Below are positions 1 to 7,699 of a stretch of 64,000 bases of DNA, one piece after another. Numbering within the stretch: position 1 is the first letter of the stretch; each line of letters begins with the position of its first letter. Location of the stretch: the NCBI GenBank assembly GCA_029776205.1, contig JAKOTQ010000118.1:18146-82145 (forward strand), in the 5' to 3' direction. This DNA is from Bacillota bacterium. Its GTDB lineage: Bacteria; Bacillota; UBA4882; UBA8346. The notes beneath the pieces were generated by a model. It was given only the letters and a program-made list of their open reading frames with translations, ran no database searches and was not told where the DNA came from. Made by a program: the position numbers and the translations under genes.

Positions 1-351
1 CCCTTTGATTTACGTGAATCGGAGGATATCGGGATTCCCTATTTCATGGGCATTGATGAGTGTGGCCACGAGATTTATGTGTTGGGTTTCGGCAAGGATC
101 CTGCCTTGGGTTTGCAAGTGGTTCAGCATCTGATTGAAGGCCGGGCAGACCATGAGGAGTGGAAGTTTTTCAATACATTGCCGTGTATCAATTGGACAAC
201 CCGGTGTGGAGGATATTTATCCAGGAGGTGGAAATGGGTGGGTATTGGCCGTTTCCTTCTGATTCGGGGCATACGGCAATGTTATCCGAAAATCTGTAAA
301 CTGGTTCAGCAAATAAAGGAGTGGAACCCTTGCCAAGAAAAATTGTCGTGA
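1..351 (+). CDS. DUF3189 family protein, 5' end outside window
   Basis: The frame is open from base 1, so the N-terminus lies upstream of the window; about 116 residues are visible. Recognisable DUF3189 landmarks are FMGIDECGHEIYVLG near the left edge, then FFNTLPCINW and GGYLSRRW, and a C-terminal stretch ending in YPKICKLVQQIKEW. The family is common in spore-forming Firmicutes and has no established function. The gene overlaps the start of spoVAEA by about 22 bases, which suggests translational coupling. Family assignment is from memory of the conserved blocks, not a search. Confidence 0.75.
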   Translation, partial: PFDLRESEDIGIPYFMGIDECGHEIYVLGFGKDPALGLQVVQHLIEGRADHEEWKFFNTLPCINWTTRCGGYLSRRWKWVGIGRFLLIRGIRQCYPKICKLVQQIKEWNPCQEKLS

Positions 352-884
352 TTACGGATGGGGATAAGATTGCAACGCGGGTGGTGGAAGAGGTCGCCCG
401 AAATGTGGGCGGCCGGGCGATAACATTATCCGGGGGTAATCCGACGGAAGTTTCGGGAGAAGTGATCATCGAAGCCATCAAAGAGGCTCCCTATGATCCG
501 GTCCTTGTGATGGTCGATGATTGCGGCGCTAAAGGCGTCGGCCGCGGTGAACAGATATTAATCCAATTGGCCAATCATCCTGATATTGAAATTTTGGGAG
601 TGGTGGCTGTCGCTTCCAATACTTCCGGAGTGTCCGGCGTCAAACCTGATGTATCAATAACAAGGGATGGAAAAGTCATTCATCGGGCAGTAGACAAAGA
701 CGGCAATGCCCATGGGCGTCGCATTAAAGGGGATACGGTGGATATTTTAAATTATCTCGATATCCCGGTGATTGTAGGAATTGGGGATTTAGGAAAGATG
801 GAAGATGCAGACCATGTAAAGACTGGGGCGCGGATTACCACTATTGCGGTTGAAGAGGTTTTAAAACGAAGTCATTTTCGATGA
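330..884 (+). CDS. spoVAEA: Stage V sporulation protein AE, AEA type
   Basis: This 184-residue protein matches the soluble SpoVAEA family: an N-terminal VVITDGDK, then GGRAITLSGGNPT, APYDPVLVMVDD, the segment EILGVVAVASNTSG, and a C-terminal PVIVGIGDLGKM. SpoVA proteins form the channel that moves dipicolinic acid into the forespore and out again at germination; AEA is the non-membrane member. I chose TTG at 330 because AAGGAG (316-321) is correctly spaced from it; a GTG at 321 overlaps that site. No other spoVA gene is visible, so the rest of the operon is either upstream of the window or elsewhere. Confidence 0.88.
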   Translation: MPRKIVVITDGDKIATRVVEEVARNVGGRAITLSGGNPTEVSGEVIIEAIKEAPYDPVLVMVDDCGAKGVGRGEQILIQLANHPDIEILGVVAVASNTSGVSGVKPDVSITRDGKVIHRAVDKDGNAHGRRIKGDTVDILNYLDIPVIVGIGDLGKMEDADHVKTGARITTIAVEEVLKRSHFR

Positions 885-966
885 GAAATTTCCATAAAAA
901 GCAGGAAAATTACCAGAGGGTTAAGAAGTATAAGCCGGTAGAAATTACGAAGAAAGGATATGGACG

Positions 967-1893
967 GTGAAAATAGGTATTCCCCGGGCGCTGTTGTATT
1001 ACTGGTATGGCTTTACCTGGCGGACTTTTTGGGAAGAGGCCGGTGCGGAAGTGGTGGTGTCCGGTCCGACAGAACGTTCTACAGTGGCGATCGGCTCAAA
1101 AGCCGGTGTGGATGAATTGTGTCTACCGATTAAAATATTTCTTGGCCATGTCCGTCAAATCGCCGATCAGGCAGATTGGATCATGATTCCTCATTTGATT
1201 AAGGTGGAAACCGGGGCTTATCTTTGCCCTAAGTTCATGGGATTGCCGGATTTGGTTTATCATGCGCTGCCTGACGTACGTGACAAGGTTTGTGTGGTGA
1301 CTGTCGGCCCCCGAAATATTGATATGCTACAGTCATTAAAGGGCGCTGCCTTAATGGTAGGGATCCCGGAACGGCAGATTCCTAAAACATTGGATGTAAA
1401 CAATCGGTTGCCGGCCTTATATGAACTGGCAAAATCCGGTTATCCGCGGCAATCGGACCTGCAAAGGGGACGACTGCGCATAGGGATCTTAGGCCATCCA
1501 TATTGTATATATGACCGTTGCTTTAATTTGAACGTATTTGACAAATTGAACGGGTTGGACGTAGATATTTTTACACCGGAAATGATGCCTGGAAATATGC
1601 TCGGGATTGGTTCCGGTCGATTGCATAAAGAACTCTTTTGGTCGTTAGGCCGTTTTCAATTCGATGCGTTAGAATGGATGATCGGCAAATTGAAGGTTGA
1701 CGGGTTTATCCATTTGTCTCCTTTTGCCTGCGGACCGGAAGCGATAATCGGTGATATGTTGGAACGCCGGATTAAGCAAGCCGGCTTGCCCATTTTAAAA
1801 CTTTTATTTGAAGAACATAGCGGTGAGGCGGGGATGGTCACCCGTTTGGAAGCGTTTATTGATCTCATTCACTATCGGAGTCGCGTATGCTAA
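967..1893 (+). CDS. Acyl-CoA dehydratase activase-related protein (DUF2229), first paralogue
   Basis: A 308-residue DUF2229/COG3580-like protein starting with KIGIPRALLYYWYGFTWRTF, the usual opening of the family. Cysteines that look conserved are C52 (DELCLPIK), C87 (AYLCPK), two in PYCIYDRC near 180-187, and one in SPFACGPE near 253. It ends with EEHSGEAGMVTRLEAFIDL, nearly the same ending as the next protein, so the two are paralogues. It starts at GTG with an AAAGGA site just upstream, and overlaps the next gene by 7 bases. In many anaerobes these domains are fused to a BadF ATPase; here they are separate. Family members are thought to carry iron-sulfur clusters. The substrate is unknown. 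Confidence 0.82.
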   Translation: MKIGIPRALLYYWYGFTWRTFWEEAGAEVVVSGPTERSTVAIGSKAGVDELCLPIKIFLGHVRQIADQADWIMIPHLIKVETGAYLCPKFMGLPDLVYHALPDVRDKVCVVTVGPRNIDMLQSLKGAALMVGIPERQIPKTLDVNNRLPALYELAKSGYPRQSDLQRGRLRIGILGHPYCIYDRCFNLNVFDKLNGLDVDIFTPEMMPGNMLGIGSGRLHKELFWSLGRFQFDALEWMIGKLKVDGFIHLSPFACGPEAIIGDMLERRIKQAGLPILKLLFEEHSGEAGMVTRLEAFIDLIHYRSRVC

Positions 1894-3008
1894 AAGTAAC
1901 TTTTCCCCACATTGGCAATTCCTATATTCCCTTTCGAACGTTGCTGATGGAGTTGGGAGTAGAGCCGGTGATTCCGCCGCCCATTACTCAAAGGACGATC
2001 TCTTTAGGAACTCAAATTGCACCGGAATTCGCCTGCTTTCCTCTTAAGATCAATTTAGGAAATTATATTGAAACGATGGAAAAAGGGGCAGAAATGATTT
2101 TAATGGCCGGAGGGGTTGGACCCTGCCGGTTTGGTTACTATGGAGAAGTTCAGCGGGAGATATTGCAGGATGCCGGGTATGAAATTGATTTTTTGGTTCT
2201 GGAAGCACCGAAGACTCATCCCCGGGAACTGTGGGAGAAAATTAAACGAATTTTCCCCTGCCATCAGCCTCATGATTTGATCCGGGCACTGCGCAAAGCT
2301 TGGATTAAGGCTGATCTGTTGGATCAATTTGACCGGTTGGCCAATCACGTTCGGGCCCGGGAGTTAAAGAGAGGACAGGTCAGTCAATTACAGGCCCGCT
2401 TCTACCATCAGTTGGACCAGGCGGTCCTTCTGGATGAAATCCAACGGGTGGCTCGTCAGTTTATGGAGGAATTGAAAGACGTACCAACCCGCAAGGATGA
2501 GCAACCCCTCCGTGTCCGGCTTGTAGGCGAGATTTATATGGTTTTGGAACCCAACGTCAATTTTCATATCGAACGGGTGTTAGGGGAGATGGGAGTGGAT
2601 GTCGAACGGACCATTTATTTTACGGACTGGGTGAAGGATACTCTTTTGAAAAGCATTTATGATCCGAACTGGCGGGCTCAGATGTTAGCGGTTGCCAGAC
2701 CCTATCTAAAAAATTTCGTGGGCGGCCATGGGTTGGAGACAGTGGCCCATACGGTTGAAGCCGGTGTAAACCGCTATGATGGCGTGATTCAATTAGCGCC
2801 GTTCACCTGTATGCCGGAGATTGTGGCCATGCAGGCACTGCCCGCAGTTTCTCAAGATTTGGATATTCCATATTTGACGTTGATCATCGATGAGCATGCT
2901 GCGGAAGCCGGAATTATGACCCGGTTGGAAGCCTTTATTGATCTCTTAAGTTATCAGCGAAATTCGCGGGGTGGAGGAAAAACGCGTGAAGTTGTTTCTG
3001 GGTATTGA
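1887..3008 (+). CDS. Acyl-CoA dehydratase activase-related protein (DUF2229-like), second paralogue
   Basis: A 373-residue protein of the COG3581-like branch. Cysteine landmarks are C50 (PEFACFPLK), C80 (GGVGPCRFGYYGE) and one in LAPFTCMPEI near 309. The C-terminus has IDEHAAEAGIMTRLEAFIDL, matching the preceding gene. It resembles the HgdB-type subunit of 2-hydroxyacyl-CoA dehydratases and double-cubane cluster proteins. It overlaps both neighbours, so the three genes are one translationally coupled operon. I infer that it receives electrons from the downstream ATPase. No dehydratase substrate subunit is encoded nearby. Confidence 0.8.
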   Translation: MLKVTFPHIGNSYIPFRTLLMELGVEPVIPPPITQRTISLGTQIAPEFACFPLKINLGNYIETMEKGAEMILMAGGVGPCRFGYYGEVQREILQDAGYEIDFLVLEAPKTHPRELWEKIKRIFPCHQPHDLIRALRKAWIKADLLDQFDRLANHVRARELKRGQVSQLQARFYHQLDQAVLLDEIQRVARQFMEELKDVPTRKDEQPLRVRLVGEIYMVLEPNVNFHIERVLGEMGVDVERTIYFTDWVKDTLLKSIYDPNWRAQMLAVARPYLKNFVGGHGLETVAHTVEAGVNRYDGVIQLAPFTCMPEIVAMQALPAVSQDLDIPYLTLIIDEHAAEAGIMTRLEAFIDLLSYQRNSRGGGKTREVVSGY

Positions 3009-3981
3009 TGTCGGATCAGTGAGTACCAATATTGTGGTGATCGACTCCAATGGGCAATTGCTGGATAAACTCTATATCCGCTCCCGGGGAAATCCGGTGG
3101 GATCGGTCCAGCAAGGCTTGGCCACGGTTTTAAAGACATTGAAAGGCCATGAGATTGCCGGAGTGGGCACTACCGGATCCGGCCGACAGTTGATTGGAAC
3201 CTTGGTGGGGGCAGATCTGATCAAAAATGAGATCACAGCCCATGCCGTGGCATGTCTGAATCTGGTTCCTGATGTGCAAACCATTATTGAAATCGGGGGA
3301 CAGGATTCCAAATTAATTTTGATCCGGGACGGGATCGTCAGTGATTTTGCCATGAATACTGTCTGTGCAGCCGGAACCGGTTCCTTTTTGGATCAGCAGG
3401 CAGCCCGGTTAAATATGGATATCGGACAATTGGGCGACATGGCTGCCCAGGGCGAGCATCCGGTACGGATTGCCGGGCGTTGTGCTGTCTTTGCGGAATC
3501 AGATATGATTCACAAACAACAGATGGGGCATAAGATCGAAGATATTCTGGCCGGATTGTGCCGGGCTTTGGTCCGTAATTTCTTAAGTAATTTGGGAAAA
3601 GGCCGGGAAATTAAAGCGCCGGTCATCTTTCAGGGAGGAGTGGCTGCCAATCACGGAATTCGGCTGGCTTTTGAAGAAGCATTGGGCTTTCCGTTGATTA
3701 TTCCGGAACATTATGATGTAATGGGCGCATTGGGCGTGGCCTTGCTGGCCCGGGACAAGATGCTTATCAGCGAACAGCCCAGTGCTTTTAAAGGTATGGA
3801 GATTGTGGATTCGGCCATTGAAACCAGCAGTTTTGACTGTGATAGCTGTGCTAATCAATGCGAAGTGATTGAACTTCGGCAAGAAGGTGTGCTCATTGCT
3901 TGTCTCGGAGACAGATGCGGCAAATGGAGCAACCGAGTTCACTTTTCTCATGGAGTGCGGGAAACTGTCCAGGTTGGTTAA
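2986..3981 (+). CDS. Acyl-CoA dehydratase activase (BadF/BadG/BcrA/BcrD ATPase)
   Basis: An ASKHA-fold ATPase of about 331 residues. The phosphate loop is LFLGIDVGSVSTN; IEIGGQDSK is the second phosphate motif. The two cysteines expected to bind the dimer-bridging [4Fe-4S] cluster are present in CAAGTGSFLDQQ and GRCAVFAESDM. The C-terminal tail adds a cysteine group, CDSCANQC, and a later CLGDRC. The enzyme family couples ATP hydrolysis to injection of a low-potential electron into a partner. GTG at 2986 is preferred because GGAGGA sits 7-8 bases upstream; GTG 2971 is the alternative. It overlaps the upstream gene by 23 bases. Confidence 0.9.
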   Translation: MKLFLGIDVGSVSTNIVVIDSNGQLLDKLYIRSRGNPVGSVQQGLATVLKTLKGHEIAGVGTTGSGRQLIGTLVGADLIKNEITAHAVACLNLVPDVQTIIEIGGQDSKLILIRDGIVSDFAMNTVCAAGTGSFLDQQAARLNMDIGQLGDMAAQGEHPVRIAGRCAVFAESDMIHKQQMGHKIEDILAGLCRALVRNFLSNLGKGREIKAPVIFQGGVAANHGIRLAFEEALGFPLIIPEHYDVMGALGVALLARDKMLISEQPSAFKGMEIVDSAIETSSFDCDSCANQCEVIELRQEGVLIACLGDRCGKWSNRVHFSHGVRETVQVG

Positions 3982-4005
3982 GGTCCTTTTGAAGGTGGTG
4001 ACGGT

Positions 4006-4635
4006 ATGAAACCGTTAATCGTTGTTACGGCGGATGTCATTGATTCCCGGTCCCATCCTGAAGTTGCGGATGTATTACGCCGAAAAATGCAACAATGGAT
4101 GCAACCGGGCTTACTAACCCCTTTTTCTCTAGCGGTAGGCGATGAACTTCAAGCCGTCTGTGAATGGTCCGAAGCCTTACCTGCGCTTATCCGGCGGCTT
4201 CGCTGGAAGTGCCATCCGTTTCAGATCCGAGTGGGCATCGGTTTTGGTACAGTGGATGATTGGCGTCCTGATGCAGCATCTTGGGAGATGAATGGATCTG
4301 CTTTTTATCATGCCCGTGATGCCTTGGAAGCCATTTCCCAATCGAAACAGCCTTTAACCCGGGTGGGCGCAGGAGATGAGGGCTTTGCTTTGGCTTTAAA
4401 TACCATCTATCCGTTGCTCGATCTATTAATGAGTCGTTGGACCTTTGAACAATGGGAAGCTATTGCTGCATACGAAGAACTGCAGACGTACGAGAAGGCA
4501 GCCGGACGGCTTGGGATTACCCGGCAAAATGTTCAAAAACGGTGTTACGCTGCTTCTTGGGATTTAGTTCAAGCTACTGAGGAACGATTGGGCCGTCTGA
4601 TTGTCATGCATAGGCCGACTTACAACGCACCCTAA
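4006..4635 (+). CDS. SatD family protein with C-terminal helix-turn-helix
   Basis: A 209-residue SatD-family protein. Family landmarks are the start PLIVVTADVIDSR, LAVGDELQAV, RVGIGFGTV, and GSAFYHARDALE. Residues about 145-200 read as a helix-turn-helix (AAYEELQTYEKAAGRLGITR and following), like the region-4 fold of sigma factors, so DNA binding is plausible. SatD is named from a streptococcal sat locus; its biochemical role is not established. RBS AAGGTGGTGAC precedes ATG. It pairs with a DUF3307 membrane protein, a frequent partnership. Its last codons and stop lie inside a perfect nested palindrome. Confidence 0.82.
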   Translation: MKPLIVVTADVIDSRSHPEVADVLRRKMQQWMQPGLLTPFSLAVGDELQAVCEWSEALPALIRRLRWKCHPFQIRVGIGFGTVDDWRPDAASWEMNGSAFYHARDALEAISQSKQPLTRVGAGDEGFALALNTIYPLLDLLMSRWTFEQWEAIAAYEELQTYEKAAGRLGITRQNVQKRCYAASWDLVQATEERLGRLIVMHRPTYNAP

Positions 4636-4673
4636 AAAGGGTGCATTTATAAAAAGCACCCTTTTTAGGGTGC
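4627..4673. repeat. Nested palindrome between satD and the DUF3307 gene
   Basis: Two 18-base units, GCACCCTAAAAAGGGTGC (4627-4644) and GCACCCTTTTTAGGGTGC (4656-4673), are exact reverse complements separated by 11 bases. Each is itself an inverted repeat (GCACCC/GGGTGC around a 6-base T/A loop). The DNA can form two small hairpins or one 18-bp hairpin. There is no following U-tract, so it is not an ordinary terminator. An operator for the SatD helix-turn-helix, or an mRNA processing/stabilising element, are both possible. Confidence 0.85.
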
Positions 4674-4693
4674 GGATAACGAGGTGATGACCA

Positions 4694-5488
4694 ATGACCT
4701 CATTGCTTCTGACGTTATTAGCTCATGGCTTGGCAGATTTCGTCTTGCAGTCGGAACGAACGGTTCATCGAAAAGAGAACCGGGATTGGCTGGGTTTTTT
4801 AGGACATGGACTGACCGTTTTTTTCTCTGGATTTCTGTTGCTTATCGGCTATGAGTGGACGACAGTCCTACCTTATGCGGGAATTATCACTATGAGTCAT
4901 ATTATTATTGATATGATCAAGATCGTTTTAGGGTCTCGCCGTCCGGCCAAAGATCTGGCATGGTTTTTGGGGGATCAGTTGATTCATTTGACTATCATTC
5001 TTATGGTTTGGCAGCATTTTCAGTTTCAGCCTTCGGAGGTATTTTTGAAATTCAGTACGTTTCTTCTGACTCCGACTGCTGTTGCAACATTTAGTCGTTC
5101 TTTCCCAAAGGAAGGATGGGCCTTTCATTCTATCTTGTCCTGTCTCCTTGTATATATTTATACTTGCTGGGGCGGCGGTTTTTTTATAAAAAAGGTTTTA
5201 ACTGCATTGCAGGCTCAAACGTTGGCGGGCAGTCCGAAACCTGATAAGGAGCGGTTGCAACATACCGGGTTTTGGATCGGAGCCTTGGAACGGTTTATAA
5301 TTATCACCTTGGTACTCAATAATGCATTGACAGCGGTGGCGTTTATCTTCACAGCCAAGTCCATCGCCAGATTTAGCGAGTTGAACGATCAGGCCTTTGC
5401 CGAATATTATCTCACCGGAACCTTGCTCAGTACCGCCTTGGGCATCGCCGGGGGATATTTTCTGCTTTGGCTGATAGCATGGGTTTGA
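4694..5488 (+). CDS. DUF3307 family membrane protein
   Basis: A 264-residue integral membrane protein with about six to seven hydrophobic segments. The DUF3307 signature is in the first 80 residues: LLAHGLADFVLQSE, then KENRDWLGFLGHGLTVFF, and MSHIIIDMIKIVL. The middle (around 165-190) is hydrophilic and probably a cytoplasmic loop. RBS GAGGTGAT lies at 4681-4688. DUF3307 has no known function; pairing with SatD is widespread and implies a shared role. Confidence 0.82.
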   Translation: MTSLLLTLLAHGLADFVLQSERTVHRKENRDWLGFLGHGLTVFFSGFLLLIGYEWTTVLPYAGIITMSHIIIDMIKIVLGSRRPAKDLAWFLGDQLIHLTIILMVWQHFQFQPSEVFLKFSTFLLTPTAVATFSRSFPKEGWAFHSILSCLLVYIYTCWGGGFFIKKVLTALQAQTLAGSPKPDKERLQHTGFWIGALERFIIITLVLNNALTAVAFIFTAKSIARFSELNDQAFAEYYLTGTLLSTALGIAGGYFLLWLIAWV

Positions 5489-5502
5489 GTTGGCTGATAG
5501 TA

Positions 5503-5590
5503 TCAGTTGACAGTGTTCATCTCTGTGAACTGTCTAATGTCTCAACTGTTAACTCGCTTAAATCCACTGACTCCTGTCTCTTAACCCGGC
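5503..5590. repeat. ACTGT-rich dispersed repeat copy 1
   Basis: The gap after the DUF3307 gene carries degenerate repeats: CAGTTGACAGTGTTCA, TGTGAACTGTCTAATG and CTCAACTGTTAACTC, followed by GACTCCTGTCTCTTAAC. The same word families recur near 17.5, 28.4, 49.9, 53.3, 53.5, 60.3, 60.4 and 63.7 kb. No coding potential is seen. Confidence 0.6.
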
Positions 5591-5700
5591 ACCCGTGACC
5601 GTATGTATACCGCTGTATGTATCGAGAAATACTATGCGGTGAGAAACGGGGCCGACGGAGCGGTACCGGATCTAGAAAATTACGAGTCAGGGGTGATGTG

Positions 5701-5889
5701 GTGAAAGCCCAGGTTAATCAGGATTTATGTATAAGTTGCGGACTCTGCGTCTCTACGTGTCCGGAAGTTTTCAGCTGGAATGGGGATGAGAAAGCAGAGG
5801 CTATCAAAGAAGATGTACCGTCCGAACATGAAGACTGTGTGCAGGACGCTGCCGATGGTTGTCCGACGGATGCCATCGAAACCCAATAG
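5701..5889 (+). CDS. Single-cluster [4Fe-4S] ferredoxin
   Basis: A 62-residue ferredoxin: CISCGLCVSTCP near the N-terminus and DAADGCPTDAI near the C-terminus, with another cysteine in HEDCVQ. The pattern matches Thermotoga-type monocluster ferredoxins, where three N-terminal cysteines and the last one hold the cluster and the other two form a disulfide. GTG at 5701 is chosen because AGGGGTGAT precedes it and because it gives the normal length; an upstream ATG at 5617 would add an unlike leader. It is a soluble one-electron carrier that could serve the oxidoreductase or Rnf. Confidence 0.85.
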   Translation: MKAQVNQDLCISCGLCVSTCPEVFSWNGDEKAEAIKEDVPSEHEDCVQDAADGCPTDAIETQ

Positions 5890-5941
5890 TTCTACCCGAT
5901 ATTCCTCTCCCATATAATTGCAAAAAGGGAGGGGAATTTTT

Positions 5942-6697
5942 ATGACTGGTATAAATTCCGAGATCAATGAGGAACTGACGGATGAAACCCTATCGGATAT
6001 GAATATGGAAGATTGGGAAACCGATAACTATTCGCTCATTTCCCCTAAATTCATTTCCCAGCTGATTATCGCTGCGATGGCCCTATTATTGATGTTTGGC
6101 ATCTCTCATTACAGGAGCGGATGGGCCGGGCGGGTCCGGGCAGCTCTTCATCAGGCCATCAATGCCGGCAAACACGAAACTTTTGGAGTGATCGCGGAGT
6201 CAAAAGTGATCCGGCAAATCATCAACAATGTCCGTAACCTGGTACGCCTCGAAGAGATTACCCGGCAAATTCAAACCAGCGGGATGCCTTTGGAACAACC
6301 GGTGTTTCAAAATTGGAATTGGCCTTTGAATGGAGATATAACTAAAAGGTTCGGATGGGAAGAGGGGGGAACGGATAAACTTAAGCGGTTCAATCCCGGA
6401 ATTGAAATTACGGCTCCAGCCGATGGTAAGATTCAGGCGGTAGCAGCCGGGCGGATCCAAGAATTACGACAGGAGGCAGACGGCCGGTGGACGGTGGTGG
6501 TACAACATGCTCAAGGCTGGCAGTCTTCCTATACCTATTTGGGGCAGGTCGAGGTGAAAGTGGGCCAATGGATTAAGGCAGGCCAAATTTTAGGGCGTTT
6601 AACTACAAAGGACAGTTCTGGCCTGGCCCGACTGGGATTTGAACTTAAAAAAGACAATCGGCCTGTGGATCCTTTAACAGTGTTGGTGAATTATTGA
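5942..6697 (+). CDS. spoIVFA: Stage IV sporulation protein FA-like, M23-fold
   Basis: A 251-residue protein with a hydrophilic N-terminus, one membrane segment (about residues 38-53, ISQLIIAAMALLLMFGISHY) and an external M23 (LytM) domain from about 125. The M23 metal ligands are lost: the usual H-x(3)-D is NPGIE, and the HxH near the end is YTY, so it cannot be a zinc peptidase. That matches SpoIVFA, which holds the SpoIVFB protease inactive in the outer forespore membrane. ATG 5942 follows a strong GGGAGGGGAA site. The stop overlaps the spoIVFB start region. Confidence 0.85.
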   Translation: MTGINSEINEELTDETLSDMNMEDWETDNYSLISPKFISQLIIAAMALLLMFGISHYRSGWAGRVRAALHQAINAGKHETFGVIAESKVIRQIINNVRNLVRLEEITRQIQTSGMPLEQPVFQNWNWPLNGDITKRFGWEEGGTDKLKRFNPGIEITAPADGKIQAVAAGRIQELRQEADGRWTVVVQHAQGWQSSYTYLGQVEVKVGQWIKAGQILGRLTTKDSSGLARLGFELKKDNRPVDPLTVLVNY

Positions 6698-6699
6698 CA

Positions 6700-7593
6700 A
6701 TGCCGAAAATACCATTAAAAATCAGCGCTGCTTCAATCATGTTGTTGGTCATCTTGTTTTTTCAGGGAGGCAGCGCGCTCCATTTTTTAATGCTGCTTTC
6801 TGCCTTGGCCTTGCATGAAATATCGCACCTGATTACCATCAATCTTTTTGAATATCAGGTCAATGAACTTAAATTGACGCCTTTCGGCGGCTGTTTAAGC
6901 GTTGACCCGCTGTTTGAGACCAATCCGACAGCAGAATTTATTATCGCAGCCAGCGGCCCTTTTATGAATTGGGCGATGGTTGGAGGCGTTGCTTATTTAA
7001 AGTTGTTGGGCGTTGAAAACGCCATCTTAACCAGTTGGCAGCTTTATCATATTCTGATTGGCTTTATCAATTTGATTCCGGCCTTTCCTTTGGATGGCGG
7101 GCGGATGCTCCATGCCTGGCTGGTAAAGCATTGCGGTTTGGCAGCGGCCGCAGTGTGGTCCAAAGTGTTATCATTGATCAGTGCGGTTATATTGATGGGA
7201 TATGGGGTGGAACGGTTATCTAAGCGGCAGGGGGGCAGCTTTTATTTATTTGTTGGGCTGTTTATTCTCTGTCATCTGTTTTTTATCAATAAACCTCGCC
7301 TAGCTCTTTATTGGCGTTTGTTGCAACGAAAGAAGAGGATATTGGGTAGAAAAGGGCATATGCCCATTCGCCACGTGATGGTCAGGCTGGAGACACCGCT
7401 CAGGGACGCATTGGCCCATAATGTATCCGATGATTATCTTTATTTCTCCGTTTACAAAGGGGGAGAAGTTATTTTTACGGTCAGCGAAGAGACTGCATGG
7501 GAAACTTTGACCCAAAAAGGTTTTCAAGCGACTTTTCTGGAAACAATGAAGAGAGAGAATACTGAGAGTTGGAAGAATTTTCATACGTGTTAA
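6700..7593 (+). CDS. spoIVFB: Intramembrane metalloprotease SpoIVFB (M50)
   Basis: A site-2-type protease. Zinc ligands are in ALHEISHL (HExxH) and the distal aspartate in NLIPAFPLDGGR; the core has about six membrane segments, followed by a cytoplasmic CBS-like tail (residues about 215-295). In Bacillus it cleaves pro-sigma-K in the mother cell, so a sigma-K gene should exist elsewhere. The start is either TTG 6694, overlapping the spoIVFA stop, or ATG 6700; I give the ATG. The pair forms one operon. Confidence 0.92.
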   Translation: MPKIPLKISAASIMLLVILFFQGGSALHFLMLLSALALHEISHLITINLFEYQVNELKLTPFGGCLSVDPLFETNPTAEFIIAASGPFMNWAMVGGVAYLKLLGVENAILTSWQLYHILIGFINLIPAFPLDGGRMLHAWLVKHCGLAAAAVWSKVLSLISAVILMGYGVERLSKRQGGSFYLFVGLFILCHLFFINKPRLALYWRLLQRKKRILGRKGHMPIRHVMVRLETPLRDALAHNVSDDYLYFSVYKGGEVIFTVSEETAWETLTQKGFQATFLETMKRENTESWKNFHTC

Positions 7594-7627
7594 AAATTAT
7601 CTTTTAAAAGGTAGGTATGGTCTTTGC

Positions 7628-7656
7628 TTGCACAATGTAGGTAGATGATGTAGAAT
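7628..7656 (+). promoter_or_regulatory. Sigma-A promoter for the radical SAM operon
   Basis: TTGCAC (7628-7633), a 17-base spacer and TAGAAT (7651-7656) stand 44 bases before the TTG start of the TIGR03960 gene. Both hexamers are close to consensus. Confidence 0.65.
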
Positions 7657-7699
7657 TAACCTTGCATCCATAGATTTTGGAGAAATTAGGTGATTATTT

